Source: UBA10364 sp905182675 (GTDB lineage Bacteria > Bacteroidota > Bacteroidia > Flavobacteriales > Schleiferiaceae). Taken from it: DNA of 64,000 nt. Of this stretch, positions 46,037 to 55,220 are shown piece after piece. The stretch is from positions 1 to 64,000 of the forward strand of contig CAWVWE010000006.1 of NCBI GenBank assembly GCA_963933975.1, written 5' to 3'. The position numbers and the translations under genes were made by a program. Numbering within the stretch: the first letter of the stretch is position 1; each line of letters begins with the position of its first letter. Under the pieces are notes generated by a model. The model was not told where the DNA came from. It worked only from the letters and a program-made list of their open reading frames with translations, and searched no databases.

Positions 46037-47292
46037 TGCCTGAGAAAATACCACTACTTATTCTTGGTTCTGGCGCAGCAGGAATGGGTGCGGCATGGAA
46101 AGCTAAAACGGCTGGAATCGAATTTAAGATTATTGATGTTTCAGATCATGCCGGGGGAATGTTGCAGACAGAATATTTGCGCGGACACATTTTAGATCAA
46201 GGACCAAGCAGCTGTGTTCAGAGTCCTTTATTGCTAGAATTCTTAAGTTATCTCGGTATTTCAGATCAAGTTGTTACGGCTTCTGCAAAGGGTAAAAAAA
46301 GATATATATATCAGCGAAATGGAATTAAACCTGTTCTTGGGTTAAAAGATATATTCTTAGGAAATTGGATGTCTACTAAAGGTAAGCTTAGGCTTTTAAT
46401 AGAGCCGTTCTGCAAAAAAGGCATCGCTAATGATGAGACGGTTTATGATTTTCTGAAACGGAGAATAGGGGAAGAAGCGGTAAACAAGCTTGTAGACCCC
46501 GTGCTTGGTGGTATATATGCTGGAGACATCAAAAAACTAAGTGCATTAACGGTCTTAAAATCAATGAAGTTAGGTGAGCAACGCTATGGATCGCTGCTTA
46601 GGACAGTGCTTAACAATAAATCTTCTCCACGAATTATAACTAATATTCAAGGTGGTTTCTCTTCTATTGGACATGCATTTGAGGCAAAGTTTAAAAATGA
46701 ATGTATGCTCGGACACAAAGTAGAAGGAATAACGTCTTTAAGCTCGGGATTCGAGGTCATAGTCAACGGCAAGCGGATTCTGTGCGAAAGAATTGTATCT
46801 ACTCTACCAACTTATATTTTGGCAGATGTAATCTCCTCAGTCTCCTTGAAAACACACCTCAATAAACTATCGTATGCACCCTTATGCACAAGTTTTTACA
46901 GCTTGGACGGTGATTGTGACATTGCTGATTCAGCTTTTGGCATATTGATTCCATCGGAGTTAAAAAAGATAATTAAAGGTATATTATTCGTTAGCAATAT
47001 TTTTCCAGGAAGATCAAATGATGGAGAAAGTAATATAACCGTGTTTCACTCTAAATCTCCAAACGAAGAAGCCATTAATATTGAATTAGAGCAAATCTTA
47101 GGCAAGCAGCAAATTTCGTTATTGGCTCAACGGACGTGGGAAAACGCTATTCCTCAATTTGAACTTGGATTCCAGGATTGGAAACGGCATCTAAAGGAAA
47201 CAATTCCTGAGGGGTTGTTTCTTGCTGGAAATTATCTAGGTAAGGTCGGAGTATCTGATGTCTTAGAAAGCGGTTATGACTTACGTTTATAA
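46036..47292 (+). CDS. hemG: Protoporphyrinogen oxidase (HemY/PPOX-type flavoprotein)
   Basis: The 418-residue enzyme has an N-terminal FAD dinucleotide-binding motif, LLILGSGAAGMGAAWKAK. The DQGPSSCVQSP segment stands in the position of the family GPRS motif. VDPVLGGIYAGDIKKLSA and the C-terminal FLAGNYLGKVGVSDVLESG are both typical of oxygen-dependent protoporphyrinogen oxidases. With HemF present upstream in the pathway, it should act on protoporphyrinogen rather than coproporphyrinogen. The ATG at 46036 shares a base with the hemH stop. The 3' end overlaps the convergent EamA gene by 19 bases. Confidence 0.9.
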   Translation: MPEKIPLLILGSGAAGMGAAWKAKTAGIEFKIIDVSDHAGGMLQTEYLRGHILDQGPSSCVQSPLLLEFLSYLGISDQVVTASAKGKKRYIYQRNGIKPVLGLKDIFLGNWMSTKGKLRLLIEPFCKKGIANDETVYDFLKRRIGEEAVNKLVDPVLGGIYAGDIKKLSALTVLKSMKLGEQRYGSLLRTVLNNKSSPRIITNIQGGFSSIGHAFEAKFKNECMLGHKVEGITSLSSGFEVIVNGKRILCERIVSTLPTYILADVISSVSLKTHLNKLSYAPLCTSFYSLDGDCDIADSAFGILIPSELKKIIKGILFVSNIFPGRSNDGESNITVFHSKSPNEEAINIELEQILGKQQISLLAQRTWENAIPQFELGFQDWKRHLKETIPEGLFLAGNYLGKVGVSDVLESGYDLRL

Positions 47293-48197
47293 CCGTAAAA
47301 ACTGACAAAATAAACACCAGAGAAAATGGCAATGCCTCCGATGAGCATATGAATATTCCATGATTCGCCTCCATAGTAAAGACTCAACAGACTAGCGAAC
47401 AGCGGTTGCAAATAGATATAGGCACCTACGGTTGAGGGATGCAACGTCTTTAATGCGATAATATTTCCAAGGTAAGTAAGGAAGGTAGTTCCAATTATCA
47501 CAAAGACTACAGCCCAAACAATAGAGCTGTCCCATAGTGACCAATCGATCTCTAACAACTGAGGTCCTCCAAAAGGAAGCACAAAGAGTACCCCAAAAGT
47601 GAACACCCACCTGATAACAAACAAGGCGTTGTATTTGGACATGAGAGGCTTGATTAATACCAAGTACACAGCGTAACTACTTGCGTTAATGAGCACGAAA
47701 AAGTTCCCCTTGGCAACATCACTTTCAAAGAGTCCGCTAAGGTCAAATCCAGCACCTGAAAAAATCAGCCAAAACGCCCCCAATGCCCCTAGTAGAATCC
47801 CCAATATCTTAGGCATTGTAATACGTTCTTTTACCAATATTGCGCCAGCAACGAGCACTGCAATTGGTCCGCTTACCATCATGATTGAGGCATTTACTGG
47901 TGTTGTCATTTTTAGTCCTTCGAAAAAGAAGAGCATGTTAGTTGTGACCCCAAAGGCTGCGCAGGTGGCCAGAAGTAATCGGTCTTTGACAGGGATGCTG
48001 AGGAATCTATCTTTTCCAGAGAATGGACTCAAAGACCAAAAGAGCAGTGCCGCTCCGGTAACTCGAAATTGAATAAACGCTCTCGGGGGCACGGCACCTG
48101 TCATTGCGCCCTTGGCAATAAGAAAAGATGACCCGTAAATAATGGCGACTCCCAAAAGGGCAAAGTGTGCTATGAATAATGCGCGCGAAGAGCTCAT
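47274..48197 (-). CDS. EamA/DMT-superfamily transporter
   Basis: The 307-residue protein has ten hydrophobic segments arranged as two EamA repeats. The first repeat carries VAIIYGSSFLIAKGA and ends with the conserved ILVKERIT; the second has FLTYLGNIIALKTLHPSTVGAYIYLQPLFASLLSLYYGG. Members move small metabolites such as amino acids or purines, usually outward; the substrate here cannot be told. Its start overlaps the ArsC-like gene by four bases, and its end lies inside the hemG 3' end on the other strand. Confidence 0.9.
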   Translation of the reverse strand: MSSSRALFIAHFALLGVAIIYGSSFLIAKGAMTGAVPPRAFIQFRVTGAALLFWSLSPFSGKDRFLSIPVKDRLLLATCAAFGVTTNMLFFFEGLKMTTPVNASIMMVSGPIAVLVAGAILVKERITMPKILGILLGALGAFWLIFSGAGFDLSGLFESDVAKGNFFVLINASSYAVYLVLIKPLMSKYNALFVIRWVFTFGVLFVLPFGGPQLLEIDWSLWDSSIVWAVVFVIIGTTFLTYLGNIIALKTLHPSTVGAYIYLQPLFASLLSLYYGGESWNIHMLIGGIAIFSGVYFVSFYGYKRKS

Positions 48198-48547
48198 TTA
48201 GTGGCTAAGAAAGTACGTGCAGCGTCTACGACTTTTGTACTATTTCCAATGAAGATTTGGTCTTCAAAAACTAGAACAGGACGCTTTAAGAAGGTGTATT
48301 CACTAAGAATTAAACCACGGATGTCCTCCTCGCTTACGTTCCGTTCTTTCAATTTTAATTCTTTGTATTTGCGCGCACGTTTGCTAAAGAGTAACTCTGC
48401 GCTACCTGCCTGTGCAATCATAGCGTCCACTTGTGGAGGCGTCATAGGTACTGTTTTAATGTCCTGGAGTGATACCCCCTCTGTATTCCAAGAATTTAGA
48501 ATGCGTTTACAGGTATCACATGTACTTAGGTAAAAGATGCGTTTCAT
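48194..48547 (-). CDS. ArsC/Spx-family thioredoxin-fold protein
   Basis: This 117-residue protein has the ArsC-family thioredoxin-like fold with LSTCDTCKRILNSW, a CxxC redox motif where arsenate reductases have CxT. It continues with LLFSKRARKYKEL and FLKRPVLVFEDQIFIG, the region where family members contact the substrate. Because of the CxxC motif, and because no arsenic genes are nearby, arsenate reduction is not assumed; a YffB/Spx-like role is equally possible. It lies nine bases after the EnvC-like gene and overlaps the EamA gene. Confidence 0.85.
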   Translation of the reverse strand: MKRIFYLSTCDTCKRILNSWNTEGVSLQDIKTVPMTPPQVDAMIAQAGSAELLFSKRARKYKELKLKERNVSEEDIRGLILSEYTFLKRPVLVFEDQIFIGNSTKVVDAARTFLATK

Positions 48548-48556
48548 GGAATGGGA

Positions 48557-49879
48557 TTATTGTGCAAGCCAAGGGTATGGATCTTGAATATTAGCGTCTT
48601 TCCAAAGTCCAAACTGAACCATGGTTTTCCCTTCTTCATCCGTAAATGCTGTTCCGATAGGTTGCTTGAGGCTAATTGTGTCACCTGCCTTCACCTTCAC
48701 CGAGACTAAGTTGCTGTAAACCGTGAAGTAGTTACCGTGTCGGATAAGCACCATAACGTTAGCACCTGGAATAGGGACTACGGAACTTACCTCTCCTTCA
48801 AAACAGGCACGAACCACGGCATTATCTTCTGTCGTAATTTCTATATGAGGATTGTCCACGATGATACCTTTTACAACGGGATGGGGATGTTTGCCGAATT
48901 TACCTGTTACAATACCCCGCTCAACTGGCCAAGGGAGTGCACCTTTATTAGAGGCAAAGTTATTCGCAAGTGCTCGTGCTTCAGGTGTCATTGCAAAAGC
49001 GGGTCCGTCATCTCTAACATCCATCCCTTTTGCTTTTCGTGCTTTGTCAATAAGCTGAGTAATAGCCTTACTTGAGGTTCGTGAGCTATAGTCTTTCCCT
49101 TTTATGAGTCCCAGTTCTTTGGCTTCTTTTTCTAGTGCATTTCGCTCGGCACGCTCTTTTGCTTTGCGCATTTCTTCCGCTATGATACGTTTGATTTGCT
49201 TTTCTAATTGCTGGGCCTCTCGCTGTTTCTTATTGATATCCTTTTTTAAGTCACTTTCTTTAGACTGAAGCGTCGCGACAGTGTTCTGTTGCTCTTGCGC
49301 ATCAGTTAGCAATGCTATTTTCGCTTCTTTTTGAGCCTGTTGTACAGCAGTTTTTTCTATTTTCTTAGCGATGAGCATCTTTTTTTCACGTGCTAAGTTT
49401 TCTTGTGCCAGGTGAATTTGTCCAACTTGTTGTTCCCGGTAACGCGTCATGTCCTTGAAATACTGCAATCTTTTCGCTGCTTGAGCGAATGAATTGGAAC
49501 TCAGAATGAACAACACTTGATCAGTAGGCTGCAAATTATGTTGTGCGAGCTGAATCAGTTTGGCGTAGTCTGACTTCAAAGAGTCTATCCGTATTTCAAG
49601 TGTTTTTATTTCGCGCTCTTTCACCGCCACCTCCCGATCAATTCCTCGAATTTGCCGCGACATATTCACGATCAATTTCTCTCGAGATTCTATTTTTTGA
49701 TTCAGGGTTTGAAGCTCAGTGATACTGGCGTCTCTGTTGTTTTGTGTTTTCTTCAACAAGGTGTTGGCCAGGTCAATTTGATCTTGAAGCAGCACTTTTT
49801 GTCGCTGTAACTCCTCCTTCGTTTGCGCATTTAAGGCAATCGAGCAAATAAGGGCGATATAAAAGAGGAGCGCACGCAC
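48557..49879 (-). CDS. EnvC-type murein hydrolase activator (degenerate M23/LytM)
   Basis: A signal peptide (ends near ALNAQ) is followed by long coiled-coil helices (about residues 20-235). A basic linker and a LytM/M23 domain (about 310-438) follow, starting LPWPVERGIVTGKFGKHPHP. The zinc ligands of active M23 peptidases are not intact. The NGIDI-type position reads NPHIEI, and the HxH position reads TVYSNL. By analogy with EnvC, it should activate amidases during cell separation instead of cutting peptidoglycan itself. Translation is coupled by a one-base overlap with the DUF4292 gene. Confidence 0.88.
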   Translation of the reverse strand: MRALLFYIALICSIALNAQTKEELQRQKVLLQDQIDLANTLLKKTQNNRDASITELQTLNQKIESREKLIVNMSRQIRGIDREVAVKEREIKTLEIRIDSLKSDYAKLIQLAQHNLQPTDQVLFILSSNSFAQAAKRLQYFKDMTRYREQQVGQIHLAQENLAREKKMLIAKKIEKTAVQQAQKEAKIALLTDAQEQQNTVATLQSKESDLKKDINKKQREAQQLEKQIKRIIAEEMRKAKERAERNALEKEAKELGLIKGKDYSSRTSSKAITQLIDKARKAKGMDVRDDGPAFAMTPEARALANNFASNKGALPWPVERGIVTGKFGKHPHPVVKGIIVDNPHIEITTEDNAVVRACFEGEVSSVVPIPGANVMVLIRHGNYFTVYSNLVSVKVKAGDTISLKQPIGTAFTDEEGKTMVQFGLWKDANIQDPYPWLAQ

Positions 49880-50625
49880 TAGATATTAAAAGGGGTGTTA
49901 TAAGGTCCCTCAGTGCGAATTTCAGTGATTTCTATGAGTACACGGTATTCGGGTTTACTTTTCAGAGTAACCACCATTTCTGCAGGATATCCGGTTCTAA
50001 CATCCACCTTTGTATAGTCGATGTTTACAACCTCATCCTTATCCTCTATAGTTACGTGCCGCATGCGTAAATCAGGATCAAGGGATACGGTTACCTTCCT
50101 TCCAAGAGAGAGAGAGTATTTAGTCACCCAGGTATCCGAAGCATTGTGAAAACGATATCTCATCGCTGTCTCGGTTCCAATAAGCTGGCCACGAAGTAGT
50201 TTGTTTAAATATTCAAAAGGGATGTCAATACCGGTAATGGTGGCAAGGTCGGCAGCGGAGCCTGTCCACTCCATTCCTAATAGCGTTGAGGTGAATGCAG
50301 CACTGTCTCTGATAACAATAGCTTTTCCAACCCGTAATCCGATCATGTCATCACTTATTGCCGCCCAGAGAATACTGTCTTGCTTAGAACGAATTTGCAC
50401 GCGAAACTGTTGCTCTCCGTCAGGCGTATTTGCTGATATCTTAGTAAAAGCTTGTGTCCAACTAAACTTGTCTTCAACTATTATTTTACGAGAAGTTCCT
50501 TCACCAATGTTTTCTCTGCGCAAAGGTTTTTCAGGTGAAATGGTTCGGCCACAATTGGACAATAGAAAAGCTCCCCCCAAGAAAAGGAATAACTTCCAAA
50601 AGCGATATGTAGTACCAATTTTCAA
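49879..50625 (-). CDS. DUF4292 family lipoprotein
   Basis: The 248-residue protein has a lipoprotein signal ending in FLLSNC, so it is probably lipidated at that cysteine. The rest is beta-rich and LolA/LppX-like in character, with FRVQIRSKQDSILWAAIS and IDIPFEYLNKLLRGQLIGTE, consistent with DUF4292. The family is restricted to Bacteroidota and its role is unknown, although LolB-like lipoprotein handling has the right fold and context. It overlaps the TPR gene by four bases and EnvC by one. Confidence 0.82.
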   Translation of the reverse strand: MKIGTTYRFWKLFLFLGGAFLLSNCGRTISPEKPLRRENIGEGTSRKIIVEDKFSWTQAFTKISANTPDGEQQFRVQIRSKQDSILWAAISDDMIGLRVGKAIVIRDSAAFTSTLLGMEWTGSAADLATITGIDIPFEYLNKLLRGQLIGTETAMRYRFHNASDTWVTKYSLSLGRKVTVSLDPDLRMRHVTIEDKDEVVNIDYTKVDVRTGYPAEMVVTLKSKPEYRVLIEITEIRTEGPYNTPFNI

Positions 50626-52277
50626 CGTTCGTTTTTACCTTCTATCTCATTTGCTCTAGAACGGTACAGGACCGATTGCTCCTTATTTCCCAGCGCTTTT
50701 TCAATGGCTGCGGCATGGCGAAAAATTACGGCGTCAGGCTTCGTGCGAAGCAGCTGTAAAGCTAAGCCCATTTTAGTCTGAGCTTCACTGAACCGATTCA
50801 TTTTATACAAGACCCATGCCCAAGTGTCAAGAACAGTTGGGTCAAGTGCACTTTTATCATTGCTTTCCTCTACTAATTCAAGCGCATAGTGTAGTTTGAC
50901 TCCTCGTTTCCCCAACTCCCAAGCGTAATTATTGAGGGTACCAGCATCACGATCGATGGACAGACTCAGCTCATAGTTTTTGATACCTTCCGAGACGCTG
51001 TCTAAGGCAAAATAAGAATGTGCTGCGAGGTCTAAGAGCCACTTTTTTGTGGAAGGAATTAGGCTCTTTTGAGCATGCTCAGCCGCTAACGGAGCACACC
51101 TTGCCCAGTCTTTCCACTGGTAGTAAGAAAAGATCACATACTGTTGAATTTCCTCTTCTTGAGTATAATGTTCTTGTAGGTCATCCAGTACCTCTATGGC
51201 CAGTTCCTTTAGGTCCGCCTCTTCTGCTATGGCCAACAGTTGCTGGTAAACTTCAATGGCGTCTAAACCTTTTTCAATAGCACTACGATACGACAGAGCG
51301 CTCGCCTCAAGATCCCCCTCAAAAAGAAACTTTTCAGCTTCTAATAAATCCCATGCACCCTCACTGCCGTGTAAAATCTTAGTGTATTCCCAAGAACGAT
51401 TGACCATGGAGATCATGCTAGAATCTTTCTTTGACCCCTCCCATAAGCTAAGCAGAACAGGCGCTTTATCTTGAAGCGTAAGTCCTGGGTAGCGCAATGC
51501 CTTTTCTAAATAAATAATACTGCCTTCTAAATCCCCTTTTGACTGAAGTACTCGTGCCATTTCCATCGCAATTGGTGCGTTTTCAGGAAATTTGGATACG
51601 GCGCGCTTCAGCACCTTTATTGCTTTTTTGGATTGCCCGTTTCCGTCATAGAATTGCCCTAACAGTCCTAGATATTCCACGCGTTGCGGCTGTGTCTCCG
51701 ATGCAAGTCGTAGCACTTTTTCTGCACCTTTTATATCATTCGCCTGCAGGTATAAGCCCATTTTTTGTTTTACCGTTTCGGGTGTCATTCCAAAAAGATT
51801 CTCTAAGCTTTCAAGAATTGAAATGGCCTCTTCCGTGAGGCCAGCGGCGCGGGCGCTTTGAAGGGACTCTTGCAGATATTCCAACTTATCTGGTCGTAGT
51901 TCCTGTAAGGTGCGGAACGATGCTAGCGCGGTCGTGAAATCACCTAATTGTCGGGCATTTTGCGCTTGCAAACGCCAGATCCATTCGTTGTCAGGATGGG
52001 CGATAGTGCCCCGCGCTAAAAGCTGCTGTGCAGCTAAATAATCAGCTTGTGCAAACATGATTCGCGCCAGCTGATAAAGTGCGGTTTCGTTCTCGGCGTC
52101 TTGTTTAAGCATGCGCTCATATGACTGCATGGCGAGCCCCGTGCGGCCGGTGATACGAAAGGTCTCCGCCTGGTAAAAAAGCTCCGTTAACACAGAAGGC
52201 CCCTCTTTCGAAGGGCCTTGCGCATGTGAGGTTGCTGTAAAAAACAACGCCAAAAGGGCAAGCAGCAGTTTTTGCAT
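50622..52277 (-). CDS. Tetratricopeptide-repeat envelope protein
   Basis: The 551-residue protein has a signal peptide (ends near TSHAQ). About ten TPR helical pairs follow from residue 30 onward, for example GLAMQSYERMLKQDAENETALYQLARIMF-like units with the Ala/Gly spacing of the repeat, and KKAIKVLKRAVSKFPENAPIAM. It probably sits in the periplasm and assembles partners encoded next to it. No enzymatic domain is seen. It overlaps both neighbours (one base with the nucleotidyltransferase, four with DUF4292). Confidence 0.85.
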   Translation of the reverse strand: MQKLLLALLALFFTATSHAQGPSKEGPSVLTELFYQAETFRITGRTGLAMQSYERMLKQDAENETALYQLARIMFAQADYLAAQQLLARGTIAHPDNEWIWRLQAQNARQLGDFTTALASFRTLQELRPDKLEYLQESLQSARAAGLTEEAISILESLENLFGMTPETVKQKMGLYLQANDIKGAEKVLRLASETQPQRVEYLGLLGQFYDGNGQSKKAIKVLKRAVSKFPENAPIAMEMARVLQSKGDLEGSIIYLEKALRYPGLTLQDKAPVLLSLWEGSKKDSSMISMVNRSWEYTKILHGSEGAWDLLEAEKFLFEGDLEASALSYRSAIEKGLDAIEVYQQLLAIAEEADLKELAIEVLDDLQEHYTQEEEIQQYVIFSYYQWKDWARCAPLAAEHAQKSLIPSTKKWLLDLAAHSYFALDSVSEGIKNYELSLSIDRDAGTLNNYAWELGKRGVKLHYALELVEESNDKSALDPTVLDTWAWVLYKMNRFSEAQTKMGLALQLLRTKPDAVIFRHAAAIEKALGNKEQSVLYRSRANEIEGKNER

Positions 52278-53284
52278 TAGTCCATCCTTGAATAATCCCC
52301 TAAAGATAGTGAAGTCCAGTTTCCGTCCACATGAGCTTGGTTACCGATCATACTATCATTTAACGTTATGTTTTTGATGGTTGAATGGGTCTGAATTAGT
52401 GAGCCTACGATGGTCGCGTTTTCAACAATACAATGGTCACCTAAACTAACATTAGGACCGATTTTTGCGTTTTTCAAGACCACGTTTGAGCCTATAAAAC
52501 AAGGCTCAATAATCTCTGAATTTTCAATGGTGACATTTTCACCTCGAAGTTCTGGTAGGTTCTTTAAATAGCCTAACATCTTAGAGTTTGTCTCAACGGT
52601 AATGGCCTTGTTTCCACAATCCATCCAATCGTTAACCGTACCTGGCTTGAAGACTTTCCCCTGTTTGAGCATGCTACTTAGTGCATCAGTGAGTTGGTAC
52701 TCTCCTTTGTCCATTATTTTGTTGTCAAGTATGTGCTTGAGTTCACTGCGCAGACCTGGACCATCTTTGAAATAGTAAATACCAATGATGGCGGAGTCGG
52801 AGACAAATTCTGTTGGCTTTTCAACGAAATTATTGATGTTACCATGATCATCAAACTGAACCACGCCGTAGGCGTTAGGATTCTCTACCTGCTTTACCCA
52901 AATCACAGAGTCTGCAGTGGTATCTAAGGTAAAGTCCGCACGAAATAGGGTATCTGCAAAGGCCACCACAATTTCATCATCCATGCTGTCTGCCGCACAA
53001 TGAATAGCATGGGCTGTACCTAAAGGTTTGTCTTGGTGGTATATACTGCCTTTCGCACCTAAGTTTTCGGCTACTTTTTTGAGATCCGCTTCTACTTCAG
53101 CGCCAAAGTCACCGATGATAAAGGCAATTTCAGTTACTTTTTTATCACCGCAAACAGCGACGATGTCTTCAACTAGGCGCTGAACAATTGGTTTTCCAGC
53201 GATAGGAATTAATGGCTTAGGTACCGTAAGTGTGTGTGGACGTAAACGTGAGCCACGACCGGCCATGGGAACAATAATCTTCAT
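52277..53284 (-). CDS. Sugar-phosphate nucleotidyltransferase with left-handed beta-helix
   Basis: The 335-residue enzyme starts IIVPMAGRGSRLRPHTLTVPK, the nucleotide-binding signature, then PLIPIAGKPIVQRLVE. It has a catalytic-region GTAHAIHCA and FADTLF. The C-terminal part (about 255-335) is a hexapeptide left-handed beta-helix (CFIGSNVVLKNAKIGPNVSLG). It should activate a sugar-1-phosphate as an NDP-sugar for surface polysaccharide. Glucose-1-phosphate or mannose-1-phosphate are the likely candidates, not resolvable here. The flippase two genes upstream supports an envelope-glycan role. Confidence 0.88.
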   Translation of the reverse strand: MKIIVPMAGRGSRLRPHTLTVPKPLIPIAGKPIVQRLVEDIVAVCGDKKVTEIAFIIGDFGAEVEADLKKVAENLGAKGSIYHQDKPLGTAHAIHCAADSMDDEIVVAFADTLFRADFTLDTTADSVIWVKQVENPNAYGVVQFDDHGNINNFVEKPTEFVSDSAIIGIYYFKDGPGLRSELKHILDNKIMDKGEYQLTDALSSMLKQGKVFKPGTVNDWMDCGNKAITVETNSKMLGYLKNLPELRGENVTIENSEIIEPCFIGSNVVLKNAKIGPNVSLGDHCIVENATIVGSLIQTHSTIKNITLNDSMIGNQAHVDGNWTSLSLGDYSRMD

Positions 53285-53310
53285 TCGATATTGGTTTGGT
53301 TGATTTTCTA

Positions 53311-53745
53311 TTAATGTTTTCCGGTGCTTCCAAATCCTCCTTCTCCTCTCGAGGTGTCGTCTAGATCATCTACCGTGTCCCAAGTGAATTGGGTGTACTG
53401 TGCGACCACCATCTGTGCAACTCGCATGCCATCTTCTATAATGAAGGAGTCATTCCCGTGATTAATGAGCAAAACACCTACGTCACCACGGTAATCAGCA
53501 TCAATTGTTCCGGGACTATTCAGAACCGTAATACCATGTTTGTAAGCGAGACCAGAACGTGGTCTGATCTGGGCCTCATAACCATCTGGAAGGGCAAGCT
53601 TTATGCCTGTAGGAACCAATGCTCGCGCTCCTTTTTCAAGAACTATCGGCGCTTCTATATTAGCCCTTAGATCCATGCCAGCACTATGAGAAGTTTCAAA
53701 CTGTGGCAATTCGTGTTTTCCGGTATAAATTACTTTGATAGTCAT
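53311..53745 (-). CDS. dut: dUTP diphosphatase
   Basis: This trimeric dUTPase hydrolyses dUTP to dUMP, preventing uracil in DNA and feeding thymidylate synthesis. All five family motifs are visible: AGMDLRANI, PRSGLAYKHGITV, NSPGTIDADYRGDVGVLLIN, GMRVAQMVV, and the C-terminal arm RGEGGFGSTGKH. The length of 144 is normal. Its start overlaps the flippase stop by four bases, a common Bacteroidota arrangement with no obvious functional link. Confidence 0.97.
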   Translation of the reverse strand: MTIKVIYTGKHELPQFETSHSAGMDLRANIEAPIVLEKGARALVPTGIKLALPDGYEAQIRPRSGLAYKHGITVLNSPGTIDADYRGDVGVLLINHGNDSFIIEDGMRVAQMVVAQYTQFTWDTVDDLDDTSRGEGGFGSTGKH

Positions 53746-55184
53746 GATCGTAATGCAAATTTAAAGAGTCCATTTCGTTCTAAAGCAAACATTGAAATTA
53801 GGTAGGCTAATCCGAGACTGAGTTTTACTCCACTACCTCCAACTTCACCGTAATGTATAATAAATGACATGAGGGTCGCGCTTGCCACAAAAGCACCAAG
53901 TTTCCGCCAATTATAAGGCACGGGATAGTGTTTTAACGACCATAATAAACTCGCCACAAACATAGCAGAGTAGGCGGCGAGCGTTGTCCAAGCGGCACCG
54001 AAAATTCCAATGATGGGAATCAGCAAGACATTCCCGACCACGGTAAAGGCGAGGCCTATAAAAGTAATGTAGATCCCATAGGAAGTCTTATCACTTACCT
54101 TATACCATACATTCAAGTTGGTGTTGATGCCTAGAATAACGTTAGCTAAAAGTAAAATAGGGACTAATTCCAATCCAACCCAAAATTTCTCATCAATAAA
54201 GTATTTGAGATAGTCTAGTCCTGATATGATCATTACAAACGCAATACTCATCACCCAGGTAAAGCCAACCATGACCTTCGCCATCTTTTCTTTACCATCA
54301 GCATTTTTCGCATTCTTAAAAAAGAAGGGCTCGGCAGCATATCTAAATGCCTGATTGAATAGTATGAGAAAAATGGAAATTTTATAAACGGCTCCGTAAA
54401 TACCGACACCCTGCGCCCAGCTTTCTTTAGGCAACAAATATTTTAATAACTGTCGATCAAGCATCTCATTGGCAATCCCAGCAAGCCCACCTATAAGTAA
54501 TGGAATCCCAAACCTGAGTAAGACTTTGGTGTACTTGGGTTCCAAATTGAGCTTCAAAGGCCTTAGTGTGGGTACTAACAACCCAAACATAATAAGTGAA
54601 GCCCAGAAATTTGCGATAAAGATATAATCCACCCCACGCATTTCATGAGACCACCAGCCTGTAATTTCATGGAGTTCCCAGTAGGAGGGAAGGAAGAAAT
54701 ATAAATTGATCGCGACATTTGAGAAGATCAGCACTAGTTTAATTCCGGCAAAACGAAATGCTTTATTCTGTCTACGGAGCCTTGCAAAAGGAATGGCACT
54801 TAACGCATCTAGCGCTAAAATCGCGACCAAATAAAAGAGGTATTGCGGAGCGTCTTGGTAACGAAGGGCGGCAAGTATAGGTTGTTGAAACAGGTAGGCA
54901 AATAAGGCAATGGCCAAAACCGCCAGGCTAATCATCGTTACCGATGCACCAAACACTTTACGTTCATCTAATCCTTTTTGCTCAGAAAAACGGAAGTAGG
55001 AAGTCTCCATTCCAAAGGTGACAATAACAATAAGAAAGGCGATCAGGGAATAAAAATCGACATTAATACCATATTCACTCTGCGTGAGTACCGCCGTCTG
55101 AAGGGGCACGAGCAAAAAATTGATCATCCTGCCTAGGATGCTACTCAACCCATAGATGGCTGTTTGACCGGCTAGTTGTTTCAT
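53742..55184 (-). CDS. Oligosaccharide flippase (Wzx/MATE-like) family protein
   Basis: The protein has twelve to fourteen hydrophobic segments across 480 residues and the family start LAGQTAIYGLSSILGRMINFLLVPL-like. It belongs to the polysaccharide biosynthesis (Wzx/MurJ-type MOP) superfamily, which flips lipid-linked sugars across the inner membrane. The frame begins with a GTG at 55196. The ATG four codons later at 55184 fits the family start and leaves a short leader behind the candidate promoter. It is the first gene of the eight-gene envelope operon running down to the EamA gene. Confidence 0.88.
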   Translation of the reverse strand: MKQLAGQTAIYGLSSILGRMINFLLVPLQTAVLTQSEYGINVDFYSLIAFLIVIVTFGMETSYFRFSEQKGLDERKVFGASVTMISLAVLAIALFAYLFQQPILAALRYQDAPQYLFYLVAILALDALSAIPFARLRRQNKAFRFAGIKLVLIFSNVAINLYFFLPSYWELHEITGWWSHEMRGVDYIFIANFWASLIMFGLLVPTLRPLKLNLEPKYTKVLLRFGIPLLIGGLAGIANEMLDRQLLKYLLPKESWAQGVGIYGAVYKISIFLILFNQAFRYAAEPFFFKNAKNADGKEKMAKVMVGFTWVMSIAFVMIISGLDYLKYFIDEKFWVGLELVPILLLANVILGINTNLNVWYKVSDKTSYGIYITFIGLAFTVVGNVLLIPIIGIFGAAWTTLAAYSAMFVASLLWSLKHYPVPYNWRKLGAFVASATLMSFIIHYGEVGGSGVKLSLGLAYLISMFALERNGLFKFALRS

Positions 55185-55200
55185 TCCTGTACCCACGCTT

Positions 55201-55208
55201 CAAATATA
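55201..55208 (-). promoter_or_regulatory. Candidate -7 element for the flippase/envelope operon
   Basis: On the minus strand this reads TATATTTG, a full TAnnTTTG match, 16 bases ahead of the flippase ATG at 55184. No canonical TTG is at -33. Confidence 0.42.
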
Positions 55209-55220
55209 ACCTTTGAGAGT

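Noticed and set aside
46033..46038. TTG codon one position before the hemG ATG as start
   Set aside because: The ATG shares a base with the hemH stop (TGATG), a coupling pattern repeated elsewhere in the window, so the ATG was chosen.
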